Shown here: piece by piece, positions 57,087 to 64,000 of the stretch
Layout of the letters: the number at the start of each line of letters is the position of its first letter
How positions within the stretch are numbered: position 1 is the first letter of the stretch
NCBI GenBank assembly: GCA_946480695.1
Contig: CAMLKG010000014.1
Location: 50,345 to 114,344, forward strand
DNA from: an uncultured Cellvibrio sp.
GTDB lineage: Bacteria; Pseudomonadota; Gammaproteobacteria; Pseudomonadales; Cellvibrionaceae
DNA length: 64,000 nucleotides
Direction: 5' to 3'
Translations under genes and position numbers: made by a program
Notes under the pieces: generated by a model
Told to the model about the DNA's origin: nothing
What the model saw: the letters and a program-made list of their open reading frames with translations, nothing else
The model's database searches: none

Positions 57087-57482
57087 TTATTGGTAATCCT
57101 TATAGGATTTTTCTTCGATTAATTCCGAACCGAAGGCGAGGTTGATGTCCTTCTTCACCGCAGCGCGCTTGTCGTTAGTGAAATAAACCGCGCGAGCCAG
57201 CTGGATAAATTTATCACTGAAATCCCTGGCGCGTTCACAATCGCGAATGTCATCCTCAATAACCCACAATTCCTGATTGATGTCCTTTAGGGATTTTTTC
57301 AGCGGTTCCAGTTTCGCTTTACCGGTAGCATCCAGCAGGCTATCGACTTTTTGGTTGAGGATCGTAAGTTCGTGAGTGACGTTCCTGAGCTTGGCCTCAT
57401 CACCAATGTGAACCGCTTTGATTTCCAGAATAGTGATTTTATCGATCAGTTCGCCGAGGGAAATAGGTGCCTGGATCAGCAT
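57087..57482 (-). CDS. DUF6165 family protein
   Basis: Protein of 131 residues, largely alpha-helical, with a motif pattern I recognise as DUF6165: SLGELIDKITILEIKAVHI, NQELWVIEDDIRDCE, FIQLARAVYFTNDKRAAVKKDIN and GSELIEEKSYKDY. Function is unknown; members occur in LPS and glycan gene clusters. It is the first gene of the minus-strand unit with waaC. Confidence 0.75.
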   Translation of the reverse strand: MLIQAPISLGELIDKITILEIKAVHIGDEAKLRNVTHELTILNQKVDSLLDATGKAKLEPLKKSLKDINQELWVIEDDIRDCERARDFSDKFIQLARAVYFTNDKRAAVKKDINLAFGSELIEEKSYKDYQ

Positions 57483-57865
57483 GGGTGTTTGCTCCGATTG
57501 TATTTTTTTGAGGCGGCGATTCTAACAAATCCTGCGCTACTATGTTACCTCCACGCACTGCAGGGTTTCGGGTCGGACAGGCAGGGCAGGGGTAGGCCCC
57601 AGGTGATCGGGGGGCTCCCCCGTCGTCGGTTCCCGTTTAATGGGGGTCCGGGATGACACAGTTAACCCGGGGGGCAGGCTCAGGGGTAGTGACCCGGTAA
57701 ACCGGGAGTCATGCCCCACTTGATCATCGGGTTTTTCTGTGCGCAACTTCAAGTGGCCATCTCCTGACAGCTTTTGGTCGGTTACCGATTTACTCTGCTC
57801 AAAATACCAGCCCTAACATTCATTGGTCATCGCTAATCTAATTAACAGATAAGGAGAAATGTTTT
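57483..57865. other. 383-bp intergenic region with GC-rich palindromic block
   Basis: The stretch 57541-57735 is strikingly GC-rich and symmetric, unlike its surroundings. A hairpin CCCGGT-AA-ACCGGG (57693-57706) is enclosed by GGGGCA (57671-57676) and TGCCCC (57712-57717). GGGGG...CCCCC lies at 57610-57621. GGCAGG, two or three bases, CAGGGGTAG occurs twice (57580-57595, 57673-57689), hinting at a duplicated unit of about 93 bases. No coding frame is convincing. It resembles a dispersed intergenic repeat or a structured RNA. Confidence 0.6.
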
Positions 57866-58288
57866 ATGAGCAATCCATCCCCCAGTGTTATCTCGCATGT
57901 TTCCATCGGTACTAACGATTATGAGAAAGCCCGCGCATTTTACGATGCGGTTATGCCGAGTGTAGGTGCGAAGGTTTTAATGGAACATCCGTTCGCCGCA
58001 GCCTATGGCCGGAAATTTCCCGAGTTTTGGGTTGCGGCGCCGCACGATGGTAAGCCCGCCAGTGTAGGGAACGGCTTTCACATTGGTTTTATTGCCGATA
58101 ACAAGGAACAGGTACAGGCGTTTTATGATGCCGCAATCGCTGCGGGCGCGGTTTGCGATGGCCCGCCGGGTCCACGCCCTTTATACGGTGAACCTTATTA
58201 CGGTTGCTTTGTCCGCGACCCGGAAGGCCACAAAATTGAGGCCGCATTTTGGGACGAAGACTTGGCTGCAAAAATATACGGGAATTAA
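57866..58288 (+). CDS. VOC-family (glyoxalase/dioxygenase-like) protein
   Basis: Protein of 140 residues with the paired beta-alpha-beta-beta-beta modules of the vicinal oxygen chelate superfamily: ISHVSIGTNDYEKARAFYDAVM at the start and GNGFHIGFIADNKEQVQAFYDAAI, then GPRPLYGEPYYGCFVRDPEGHKIEAAFWD. Metal ligands may be H9, H73 and the final glutamate. Substrate is unknown; it could be a lyase, isomerase or resistance-type protein. Ribosome site AAGGAG lies 8 bases upstream. Confidence 0.88.
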   Translation: MSNPSPSVISHVSIGTNDYEKARAFYDAVMPSVGAKVLMEHPFAAAYGRKFPEFWVAAPHDGKPASVGNGFHIGFIADNKEQVQAFYDAAIAAGAVCDGPPGPRPLYGEPYYGCFVRDPEGHKIEAAFWDEDLAAKIYGN

Positions 58289-58308
58289 ATTTTGTTTCTG
58301 ATACACCA

Positions 58309-58340
58309 AAACATCCGCATTGAAATAGATGCGGATGTTT
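58309..58340 (+). terminator. hairpin between the VOC and DUF1801 genes
   Basis: AAACATCCGCAT (58309-58320) and ATGCGGATGTTT (58329-58340) form a perfect 12-bp stem with an 8-base loop. The T-run is short (TTTAT), so it is a moderate terminator or attenuator. Confidence 0.65.
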
Positions 58341-58364
58341 ATCCAATCGCAGGAGTGTGTCGTG

Positions 58365-58793
58365 ATGAAAAAAATCCACAATCCAGCCGTTGCCGAAGCC
58401 TTTGAAAAATATCCGCTCGATATGCGCAAGAAATTATTATTCCTACGCCAACTAATCCTGGAAACCGCTGCGGAATTAAATGTCGGCGAGCTGGAGGAAA
58501 CATTGAAATGGGGCGAGCCAAGTTACATCGCCAGGCAAGGCAGCACCATTCGTATGGATTGGAAAGCGCGCGACCCGGAGCATTACGCGCTTCATTTCAA
58601 TTGCAAAACCAGGCTCGTTGAAACGTTTGAAATACTTTATGGGTATCTGTTTTGTTATCAAGGCAATAGGGCAATTATTTTTACCCGCAACGAACTCATA
58701 CCGGTCAGGCAGCTAAAACATTGCATCGGTTTATCGTTGTGCTACCACCGTATTAAACATCTCCCCTTATTAGGTGCCTCAGTTGGCAGATAG
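58365..58793 (+). CDS. DUF1801 domain protein
   Basis: Protein of about 142 residues with the DUF1801 (YdhG/YjhX-like) pattern: [61 protein letters not shown]. The fold is an alpha/beta two-layer; function is not known. ATG at 58365 is supported by AGGAG 9 bases upstream, whereas the earlier frame start lies in the preceding hairpin. Confidence 0.85.
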   Translation: MKKIHNPAVAEAFEKYPLDMRKKLLFLRQLILETAAELNVGELEETLKWGEPSYIARQGSTIRMDWKARDPEHYALHFNCKTRLVETFEILYGYLFCYQGNRAIIFTRNELIPVRQLKHCIGLSLCYHRIKHLPLLGASVGR

Positions 58794-58833
58794 ATGTACT
58801 GTAGAGCCTTTCGCCCACAACCCGTTTCAAGCG

Positions 58834-58839
58834 TATAAT
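58834..58839 (+). promoter_or_regulatory. -10 box of gltX promoter
   Basis: Perfect TATAAT followed by the GC-rich discriminator GCGCGCC, 49 bases before the gltX start. No good -35 hexamer is found at 16-18 bp, so an activator or extended -10 may be involved. Confidence 0.5.
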
Positions 58840-58887
58840 GCGCGCCTTTCCCGTTTCCAGATCCTGATTTGCAAAAAAGGCCGTTTT

Positions 58888-60396
58888 ATGTCCGAGATCC
58901 GTACCCGTATCGCTCCATCGCCCACTGGCGATCCCCATGTAGGCACCGCCTATATCGCATTGTTCAACCTATGCTTTGCCCGCCAGCACGGTGGCAAGTT
59001 TTTATTGCGCATTGAAGACACCGACCAAACCCGCAGCACACCGGAATCCGAACAGGCGATCCTGGATAGCCTGCGCTGGTTGGGTTTGGAATGGGATGAA
59101 GGCCCGGATGTGGGGGGTCCGCACGGCCCTTATCGCCAAAGCGAGCGCATGGACATATACGGAAAATACACCATGGAACTGGTCGAAAAGGGCCACGCGT
59201 TTTATTGTTTCGCAACGGCAGAGGAATTGGACGAAATGCGTCGCGAGCAGCAAGCACGCGGTGAAACACCCAAATACGACGGGCGCGGTTTAAAACTCAC
59301 CGAAGAAGAAATCCAGGCGAAATTGAATGCGGGCGAGCCTTATGTGATCCGCATGAAAATCCCGGAAGAAGGGGTGTGTGAAATCGACGATTTGCTGCGC
59401 GGCAAAATCGAAATCGAATGGTCGCAGGTGGATATGCAGGTGTTGCTCAAGGCCGATGGGATGCCTACCTATCACCTGGCCAACGTGGTGGACGATCACC
59501 TGATGCAAATTACCCACGTGATTCGCGGCGAAGAATGGATCAACTCCGCGCCCAAACACCTGAAACTCTACGAATACTTCGGCTGGCAAGCGCCGGTGCT
59601 GTGCCATTTGCCGCTGCTGCGTAATCCGGATAAATCCAAACTCAGCAAACGCAAAAATCCCACCAGCATCCTTTATTACAAACGTATGGGTTATTTGCCG
59701 GAAGCCATGCTCAATTATTTGGGCCGTATGGGTTGGTCCATGCCCGACGAGCGCGAAAAATTCACCCTGCAGGAAATGCAGGCGCACTTCGATTTACTGC
59801 GCGTATCCTTGGGCGGTCCGATTTTCGACGTAGAAAAACTCAGTTGGTTAAACAGCCTGTGGATTCGCGAAAACTTTACCATTGAGCAGCTTGCGCAACG
59901 GCTCCACGACTGGGCGCTCAATAAAGAAACCTTATTGCAAGCCTTACCGCATGCCCAATCGCGCATGACCACCCTGAGCGATTTCGCCCCGCTCGCTGGC
60001 TTCCTCGTCAGCGGCATGATGCCCCTGACCGAAGCGAGCTTTGCAGGCAACAAGCTGGATATCGAAAAGCAGAAAGAATACCTGCAATTCGCCCTCTGGC
60101 GCCTGGAAGCCCTGCGCACCTGGGAGCGCGATAACCTGTTCGCCGAACTCAAACTGCTCGCCGACCAAATGGGCATCAAAATCAAAGACGCCCTCGCTCC
60201 CGTGTTCGTCGCCATTGCCGGTACCACCGCCAGTTTCTCGGTGGTGGACTCCATGCAAATCATCGGCCCCGATATGAGCCGCGCCCGCATCCGCCACGCC
60301 ATCAATGCCCTTGGTGGCTTTGGCAAAAACAAGCAAAAGGATTTGGAAAAGCTCTACACCAAACTGGGGATCGCCCCGGAAGAGCCCATTGCTTAA
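58888..60396 (+). CDS. gltX: glutamyl-tRNA synthetase
   Basis: Class I synthetase charging tRNA-Glu, about 502 residues, in the size range of pseudomonad GltX. The N-terminal [18 protein letters not shown] includes the HIGH-equivalent, [12 protein letters not shown] is the glutamate pocket region, and [10 protein letters not shown] is the KMSKS motif. The start is the ATG that places [10 protein letters not shown] five residues in; the upstream open frame is non-coding leader. tRNA-Ala(GGC) follows, an order also seen near gltX in enterics. Confidence 0.97.
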   Translation: MSEIRTRIAPSPTGDPHVGTAYIALFNLCFARQHGGKFLLRIEDTDQTRSTPESEQAILDSLRWLGLEWDEGPDVGGPHGPYRQSERMDIYGKYTMELVEKGHAFYCFATAEELDEMRREQQARGETPKYDGRGLKLTEEEIQAKLNAGEPYVIRMKIPEEGVCEIDDLLRGKIEIEWSQVDMQVLLKADGMPTYHLANVVDDHLMQITHVIRGEEWINSAPKHLKLYEYFGWQAPVLCHLPLLRNPDKSKLSKRKNPTSILYYKRMGYLPEAMLNYLGRMGWSMPDEREKFTLQEMQAHFDLLRVSLGGPIFDVEKLSWLNSLWIRENFTIEQLAQRLHDWALNKETLLQALPHAQSRMTTLSDFAPLAGFLVSGMMPLTEASFAGNKLDIEKQKEYLQFALWRLEALRTWERDNLFAELKLLADQMGIKIKDALAPVFVAIAGTTASFSVVDSMQIIGPDMSRARIRHAINALGGFGKNKQKDLEKLYTKLGIAPEEPIA

Positions 60397-60504
60397 TAGT
60401 AAAGAGGGCGCACATTGGCAGTGTTGCGCCCTAGAGCTTTATTGATTTTAAGTAACTGGTTGATTTACAAACAAAATCGGCGCGCCGTGCCCAGCAAAAA
60501 TTGC

Positions 60505-60533
60505 TTGACACTCCCCCAATCGCTGCATAGAAT
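60505..60533 (+). promoter_or_regulatory. consensus promoter of tRNA-Ala
   Basis: Perfect TTGACA (60505-60510), 17-bp spacer, TAGAAT (60528-60533), then the GC-rich discriminator GCGCGCC, 35 bases before the tRNA. A strong sigma-70 stable-RNA promoter. Confidence 0.88.
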
Positions 60534-60568
60534 GCGCGCCACTTACGACACAGTCGTATCCCGTTTTT

Positions 60569-60644
60569 GGGGCTATAGCTCAGCTGGGAGAGCGCAACAC
60601 TGGCAGTGTTGAGGTCAGCGGTTCGATCCCGCTTAGCTCCACCA
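60569..60644 (+). tRNA. tRNA-Ala(GGC)
   Basis: 76-nt cloverleaf: acceptor GGGGCTA/TAGCTCC, D arm GCTCAGCTGGGAGAGC, anticodon loop CTGGCAG giving GGC (decodes GCC/GCU), T arm with GGTTCGATCCC, encoded CCA. Nearly identical in the D and T arms to E. coli alaW. Confidence 0.98.
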
Positions 60645-60669
60645 AAAATACGTTGCAAATCAACGACTT

Positions 60670-60698
60670 AAAAAGCCTGCTTTCGAGCGGGCTTTTTT
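60670..60698 (+). terminator. terminator after tRNA-Ala
   Basis: AAAAAGCCTGCT, loop TTCG, AGCGGGCTTTTTT, one G-U pair; a strong terminator. Just beyond it, TTAAGTCCA occurs twice (60710-60718 and 60721-60729), possibly a recombinase arm site. Confidence 0.88.
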
Positions 60699-60781
60699 GT
60701 TTCCGCAATTTAAGTCCATATTAAGTCCAAACAAAAAATACGGGCTTCTTTTATTAATATCTAAGTTCAAGGGAGGTGTTT

Positions 60782-61918
60782 GTGGCGAAAGTAAAACTAT
60801 TATTGCAGGGGTTGGCTATTGATCATGATCATGAAACAGCTCTAAAAGAGTTGCTAGCTCAAGGGGCGGACGAATATCTCTTAAGTGTTGCTTTTGCTCG
60901 TTCGAGTGGAGTAAAAGTGATTTCGGAAAGTTTGCGTGATATTGCCGATAAAGTTAAGTTTTATATTGGAATAGCAAATGGGGTGACGTCATATCAAGCG
61001 CTCGAATCGTTGCTGGATTTAGGGGTCAAGCCTTATGTCGTAGATATGGGGACAACCCGCCGAATTTATCATCCCAAAATATATGCGGCGTTCAAGGCTG
61101 ATGTCGTGGACATTATTATCGGTAGTGCGAATATGACCTACACAGGCCTCAATGAAAATATTGAGGCTAGTGCGGTAATGACGTTGGATCGTAATAATCA
61201 TTCGGATTTGGATTACATTAATTCATTAATGATTAATCTCTCCTCAATGCCGGCTAAATATCCCGACAATGTCTTTTCTATTGAGAACTCTGTGATTCTT
61301 GAGAATTTATTAAGACAAGGGCGATTAGAAGATGAGAGAGTTCAGCGGGTAGCGGTTGTAACTGGTCGAGCGCTTGATGGGGTAGTTAATCCAGTTAAAT
61401 CGCTTCCTGTGATTGTCCGAAGGAAGGCTAGAAAAAGAGTTATTAGTTCCCCTGCTGTGGCGATGCAGGGGCGTGGTGTTGCGCGAGGGTTGGTGTGGAA
61501 AAGTGCTGAGTTGGTTGAGCGTGATCTAAACATACCAACTGGCGAAAATACAAATGTTACTGGGTCGATGAACTTCAAAAAAGGGTTAATGTTAGATGTT
61601 GATCAGCGCCACTACTTTCGCGACGTTGTCTTTGGCGATTTAGATTGGAGTTTTGATACTGCGCCGAGAAGGTCGCATTTGGAAAGAGCAGAGGCAAACT
61701 TTGAGTTGATTGTTGACGGAATTGTCATTGGGACTTACCGGCTAGTGTTGACGCATAATCCTTTAACGAATACACCGACATATCAACAAGGAAATGCAGC
61801 GACCAGTGTTCGCTGGGGTAGCGCTAAAAATGTTATTCGTAATCGTGGGCTGTTAGGGAAGTTTATGTCCCTTTATCATATTGGCGAAGACCATTTTCAA
61901 ATGGTTATCTCTGACTAA
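60782..61918 (+). CDS. PLD-type restriction endonuclease (NgoFVII/BfiI-like)
   Basis: Protein of about 378 residues with an N-terminal phospholipase D-like nuclease domain: a single HxK motif YHPKIYAAF (H97, K99), then IIIGSANMTYTGLNENIEA with the conserved Gly-Ser, Asn and Glu. One HKD motif per chain implies a dimeric active site, as in the metal-independent BfiI group. The C-terminal 200 residues (WSFDTAPRRSHLERAEANFEL region) would recognise DNA. GGGAGG lies 5 bases before the GTG start. It is convergent with a DNA methyltransferase 30 bases away, which supports a type II restriction system. Codon usage is AT-rich relative to gltX. Confidence 0.75.
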   Translation: MAKVKLLLQGLAIDHDHETALKELLAQGADEYLLSVAFARSSGVKVISESLRDIADKVKFYIGIANGVTSYQALESLLDLGVKPYVVDMGTTRRIYHPKIYAAFKADVVDIIIGSANMTYTGLNENIEASAVMTLDRNNHSDLDYINSLMINLSSMPAKYPDNVFSIENSVILENLLRQGRLEDERVQRVAVVTGRALDGVVNPVKSLPVIVRRKARKRVISSPAVAMQGRGVARGLVWKSAELVERDLNIPTGENTNVTGSMNFKKGLMLDVDQRHYFRDVVFGDLDWSFDTAPRRSHLERAEANFELIVDGIVIGTYRLVLTHNPLTNTPTYQQGNAATSVRWGSAKNVIRNRGLLGKFMSLYHIGEDHFQMVISD

Positions 61919-61921
61919 TGT

Positions 61922-61942
61922 GGCGCCCCTTTCGGGGCGCTT
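61922..61942. terminator. terminator between nuclease and methyltransferase genes
   Basis: GCGCCCC (61923-61929), loop TTTC, GGGGCGC (61934-61940) in the 30-base gap between convergent genes. U-tails are poor in both directions, but the location fits a shared terminator. Confidence 0.6.
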
Positions 61943-61948
61943 GAATCT

Positions 61949-63574
61949 CTAGTTTCTCTGCCTGCGGTTTTTTAAATACAGCCATATATTTACTAGAACT
62001 TTTATATCCTTTTTGGCTACCCCCATTGCACCAAGAATTTTATTTCCTTGTGTGAGTAGGACTTCCTCCATTGGCTTGTTCCGAATCATATCGTCCAGTT
62101 CGCGTAGATTGATATCATCGAGAGCTGGAAGTGGAATCATTAATTTTTCAATTTCAGATGGAACCAGCTCAAGTACTCCGCCTCCATAATACCTGCCTTC
62201 TAACTCCGCAAAGATGGCAGTTAATGGATTGATGAAGCAATACACCAATTTTTCTGGATTAATGCCATCTGCTGTTATGCGATATGCTGTATCTGTTGTA
62301 AGTGCATTTAGTTCGTTATATATAAGCCTTGGTGCATCGTGGCAGCGCTTAAGCATCCCCACTTTTGTTGAGTACATGGATGGTACTTTGTACCATGGAG
62401 TTCTTATGTTGCATTTATATCGCGTATGTAGTTTTTCTTCTTCGCCTAATGCTATATATGCTTGGACTTTTTTTGGATAGGAATGGGTGCCTTTTGTAAG
62501 GTATACGAAGTTCGTTGGATATCCCAATTCTTGGTTTTTTTCGTGTTGTTTTTTGTCATAAATTATCCCTTTGCAGTGTTCGCTTCGACCAAACATAGGG
62601 CTAACATATGGACTAAGTCCGTATTGTTTTACTGTTTCGTCGTTAACTAGAAAAAATTTATTTGCCCCTGTTACCATTCCTACGTCAACTTTGGCTATTG
62701 TTGAAAAAAGATGAACTGTCTTTTTCCGGCAAATTTTAGATATCAAATCCAATTCTTCACCTGTTAAAAGCGCTTTTGTCCATTTCCCAACAACTGTACT
62801 ACCGTTTATTCCTGTAGTATTTTTAAATATATCATTTGGATCTGTTTTTAAAAAATCTAATCCTTTTACGTGCTTTATTCCTACTCCATCTGAATGCTCA
62901 TTTCTGGATTTCTTTTTTTCTGCAAGAATAATTACTGCGCCTTGGAGCGTGCCCTCAAACCACAATTCTTGTGGGTCGATAATTACAATTTTCTTGCATT
63001 CTAGTCCAAGGAAGGTTCTTAGCGATTGGGCGTGAAGAACATGAATTATCTCGGATGGAATAACCATGCCTAGTCGTCCGCCAGGCTTTAATAGCTGCAT
63101 GCAAGCTAAAATGAATGGAACCCAAGCATTTGTATGTTTTGTAAATTTTAGATTAAGTAATTTGAAAGTCTCTTCGGTGTTAACTTGAAAGTCTTTTTCC
63201 AAAAATTGGTATCTAATAAATGGCGGATTCCCGATGGCTGCATCAAACAGTTCACGCTTTTCAGATAGTTGTAGATTTGCCCATGCTAAAAAATCTCCTT
63301 CCGTGACATTAAGGTTTTCAAATCCCAATTTCTTTCCTAGCTCAATAGATTTAGCCACTTCGGTATCGAATAGCTCAAACGCGCTAATTGAGCATTTTTT
63401 GCTGTAATTGTTGTTATGTATGCTTTGAATGAATGCTCCGTCACCGCAGCTAGGTTCAACAATTGATCGCGGTTTGTTGCTTAAGACCCATTTTGTTGCA
63501 TAATCAGCGAGGTTTTGTGGCGTGTAATATCCACCTCTTAGTTTCTGTGAGGTTTGGTCGGCTTTAAATTTCAT
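61949..63574 (-). CDS. N6-adenine DNA methyltransferase (TaqI/Eco57I-like)
   Basis: Protein of 541 residues. [18 protein letters not shown] leads into the SAM-binding motif [10 protein letters not shown] (residues 40-48), and motif IV is GNPPFIRY (NPPF at 116-119), characteristic of gamma-type N6-adenine methyltransferases. [15 protein letters not shown] and the downstream region match the TaqI/Eco57I family, with a C-terminal specificity domain. It presumably protects the host from the PLD-type nuclease. It overlaps the upstream small gene by four bases (ATGA-type), indicating coupling. The recognition sequence cannot be predicted. Confidence 0.85.
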   Translation of the reverse strand: MKFKADQTSQKLRGGYYTPQNLADYATKWVLSNKPRSIVEPSCGDGAFIQSIHNNNYSKKCSISAFELFDTEVAKSIELGKKLGFENLNVTEGDFLAWANLQLSEKRELFDAAIGNPPFIRYQFLEKDFQVNTEETFKLLNLKFTKHTNAWVPFILACMQLLKPGGRLGMVIPSEIIHVLHAQSLRTFLGLECKKIVIIDPQELWFEGTLQGAVIILAEKKKSRNEHSDGVGIKHVKGLDFLKTDPNDIFKNTTGINGSTVVGKWTKALLTGEELDLISKICRKKTVHLFSTIAKVDVGMVTGANKFFLVNDETVKQYGLSPYVSPMFGRSEHCKGIIYDKKQHEKNQELGYPTNFVYLTKGTHSYPKKVQAYIALGEEEKLHTRYKCNIRTPWYKVPSMYSTKVGMLKRCHDAPRLIYNELNALTTDTAYRITADGINPEKLVYCFINPLTAIFAELEGRYYGGGVLELVPSEIEKLMIPLPALDDINLRELDDMIRNKPMEEVLLTQGNKILGAMGVAKKDIKVLVNIWLYLKNRRQRN

Positions 63575-63753
63575 TTTTTATTGGCCTCTAAGCTTTCCGA
63601 GAACAGATCCCTCTTTCTTTTTACATATTCTTCTGCTTGTTCAATAAACCAATCTTTAAGTGTCTTTTGCTCAAGTGCCAAAATGGAATAAATCTGTTTT
63701 TTGAGGTCTGGGCTGATTTCCAGCACCACCCGCCCTGAATCACCTTTTGCCAT
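63571..63753 (-). CDS. small ribbon-helix-helix-like protein, possible R-M control protein
   Basis: Protein of 60 residues: a beta strand (GRVVLEIS) followed by two helices ([15 protein letters not shown] and [18 protein letters not shown]), the arrangement of CopG/Arc-type ribbon-helix-helix repressors. It directly precedes and overlaps the methyltransferase gene, so it could regulate the restriction system or be an antitoxin-like protein. GGAG lies 7 bases before the ATG. Upstream there is an inverted repeat suited to such a regulator. The family is inferred from secondary-structure pattern only. Confidence 0.6.
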   Translation of the reverse strand: MAKGDSGRVVLEISPDLKKQIYSILALEQKTLKDWFIEQAEEYVKRKRDLFSESLEANKK

Positions 63754-63791
63754 TTTCTACTCCGAATATTGGCCACTGATTTACTTCAATG

Positions 63792-63821
63792 TAACATATG
63801 TATAGCAAATTATATATGTTA
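63792..63821 (-). promoter_or_regulatory. inverted repeat upstream of the RHH-like gene
   Basis: TAACATAT (63792-63799) and ATATGTTA (63814-63821), perfect 8-bp arms 14 bases apart in very AT-rich DNA, about 40-70 bases before the start codon. Partial copies of the motif follow (TTATGTAATATA). A likely operator for the adjacent gene. Confidence 0.45.
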
Positions 63822-63915
63822 TTTATGTAATATAAGTGCCTTGGTGAGTTACTCTAATTAATGTGCTGGTCTTTGACGTTTTTTTGGCTTCTACAGTTAT
63901 TGACAGAACTCCAAG

Positions 63916-63935
63916 GGTGGCGCGTTCGCGCCACC
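63916..63935. terminator. GC-rich hairpin near the window end
   Basis: GGTGGCGC, loop GTTC, GCGCCACC: perfect 8-bp stem in otherwise AT-rich sequence. Neither side has a clear U-run. It may belong to a transcription unit that lies beyond the window. The last 60 bases show nothing else I can name. Confidence 0.45.
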
Positions 63936-64000
63936 TAGAGCAAAGTGTAACCATCCCCTAAAATCGAGGCATTCATAAATAGAGTTCTCCGGCTTACACT

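Noticed and set aside
60569..64000. Second attachment site repeating the tRNA-Ala 3' end
   Set aside because: The tRNA 3' end sequence is not repeated within the window after the restriction genes, so island boundaries cannot be stated.
63940..64000. End of an insertion sequence at the window edge
   Set aside because: The final bases have a TGTAACCATCCCC start that could suggest an IS end, but there is no transposase or matching inverted repeat in view.

Overview
The window reads as chromosomal DNA of a plant-polysaccharide-degrading gammaproteobacterium, most likely Cellvibrio or a close relative in the Cellvibrionaceae. The evidence is two exported proteins with family 2 cellulose-binding modules, poly-serine linkers and YceI domains (architecture of Cbp2D/Cbp2E of Cellvibrio japonicus), a complete Entner-Doudoroff gene block, and gammaproteobacterial orders such as lysC-csrA-tRNA-Ser and gltX-tRNA-Ala. 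No genome comparison was possible, so the genus is an inference.

Layout. 1-7.6 kb: a PAS-GGDEF-EAL regulator, a BepA-type periplasmic protease, TusA and an M16 protease. 8-12.4 kb: pyruvate dehydrogenase E1 and E2 (aceE, aceF) with an attenuator-like hairpin between them. 12.5-19.1 kb: a lipoprotein that looks like an esterase with its catalytic core deleted, a VanZ-like protein, mobA, pdxH, a quinone oxidoreductase, a CaiB-family CoA transferase, a DUF1653 protein, tadA and a membrane protein. 19.3-25.1 kb: a three-gene exported redox/cellulose operon (CBM2-YceI; CBM2-YceI-FN3-cytochrome-DUF1592-type; DUF1552). 25.26-25.48 kb, minus strand: an unannotated candidate CsrB/RsmZ-type small RNA with many GGA motifs and a GacA/UvrY-like box upstream. 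25.6-28.9 kb: ppnN, a carboxylesterase and a signal-less GH84 enzyme.

29.5-38.7 kb: pgi, edd, zwf, pgl, eda, gapA and pykA, which together take glucose-6-phosphate to pyruvate by the Entner-Doudoroff route; three consecutive hairpins lie between pgi and edd. 38.8-41.5 kb: an M23 endopeptidase-like protein and a MORN-repeat protein with a C13 caspase-like domain. 41.5-49.6 kb: a YcaR-type protein, alaS, lysC, csrA, tRNA-Ser(GCU) and valS. 49.8-57.5 kb: an envelope glycan (LPS core) locus with GT90, GT9, a lipopolysaccharide-kinase/glycosidase-fold fusion, DUF5672, a CDP-glycerol glycerophosphotransferase-like protein, WaaC and DUF6165. 57.5-57.75 kb is a GC-rich, palindrome-rich block. 57.9-60.6 kb: two small proteins, gltX and tRNA-Ala(GGC). 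From 60.7 kb, directly after this tRNA, the sequence turns AT-rich and carries a restriction-modification set: a PLD-type nuclease, an N6-adenine methyltransferase and a small ribbon-helix-helix-like protein.

The strongest unexplained signals are the candidate CsrA-sequestering RNA, which shares the window with csrA itself; the kinase-glycosidase fusion, whose expected acid/base motif appears lost; the caspase-like MORN protein; and the nested palindromes at 57.6 kb.
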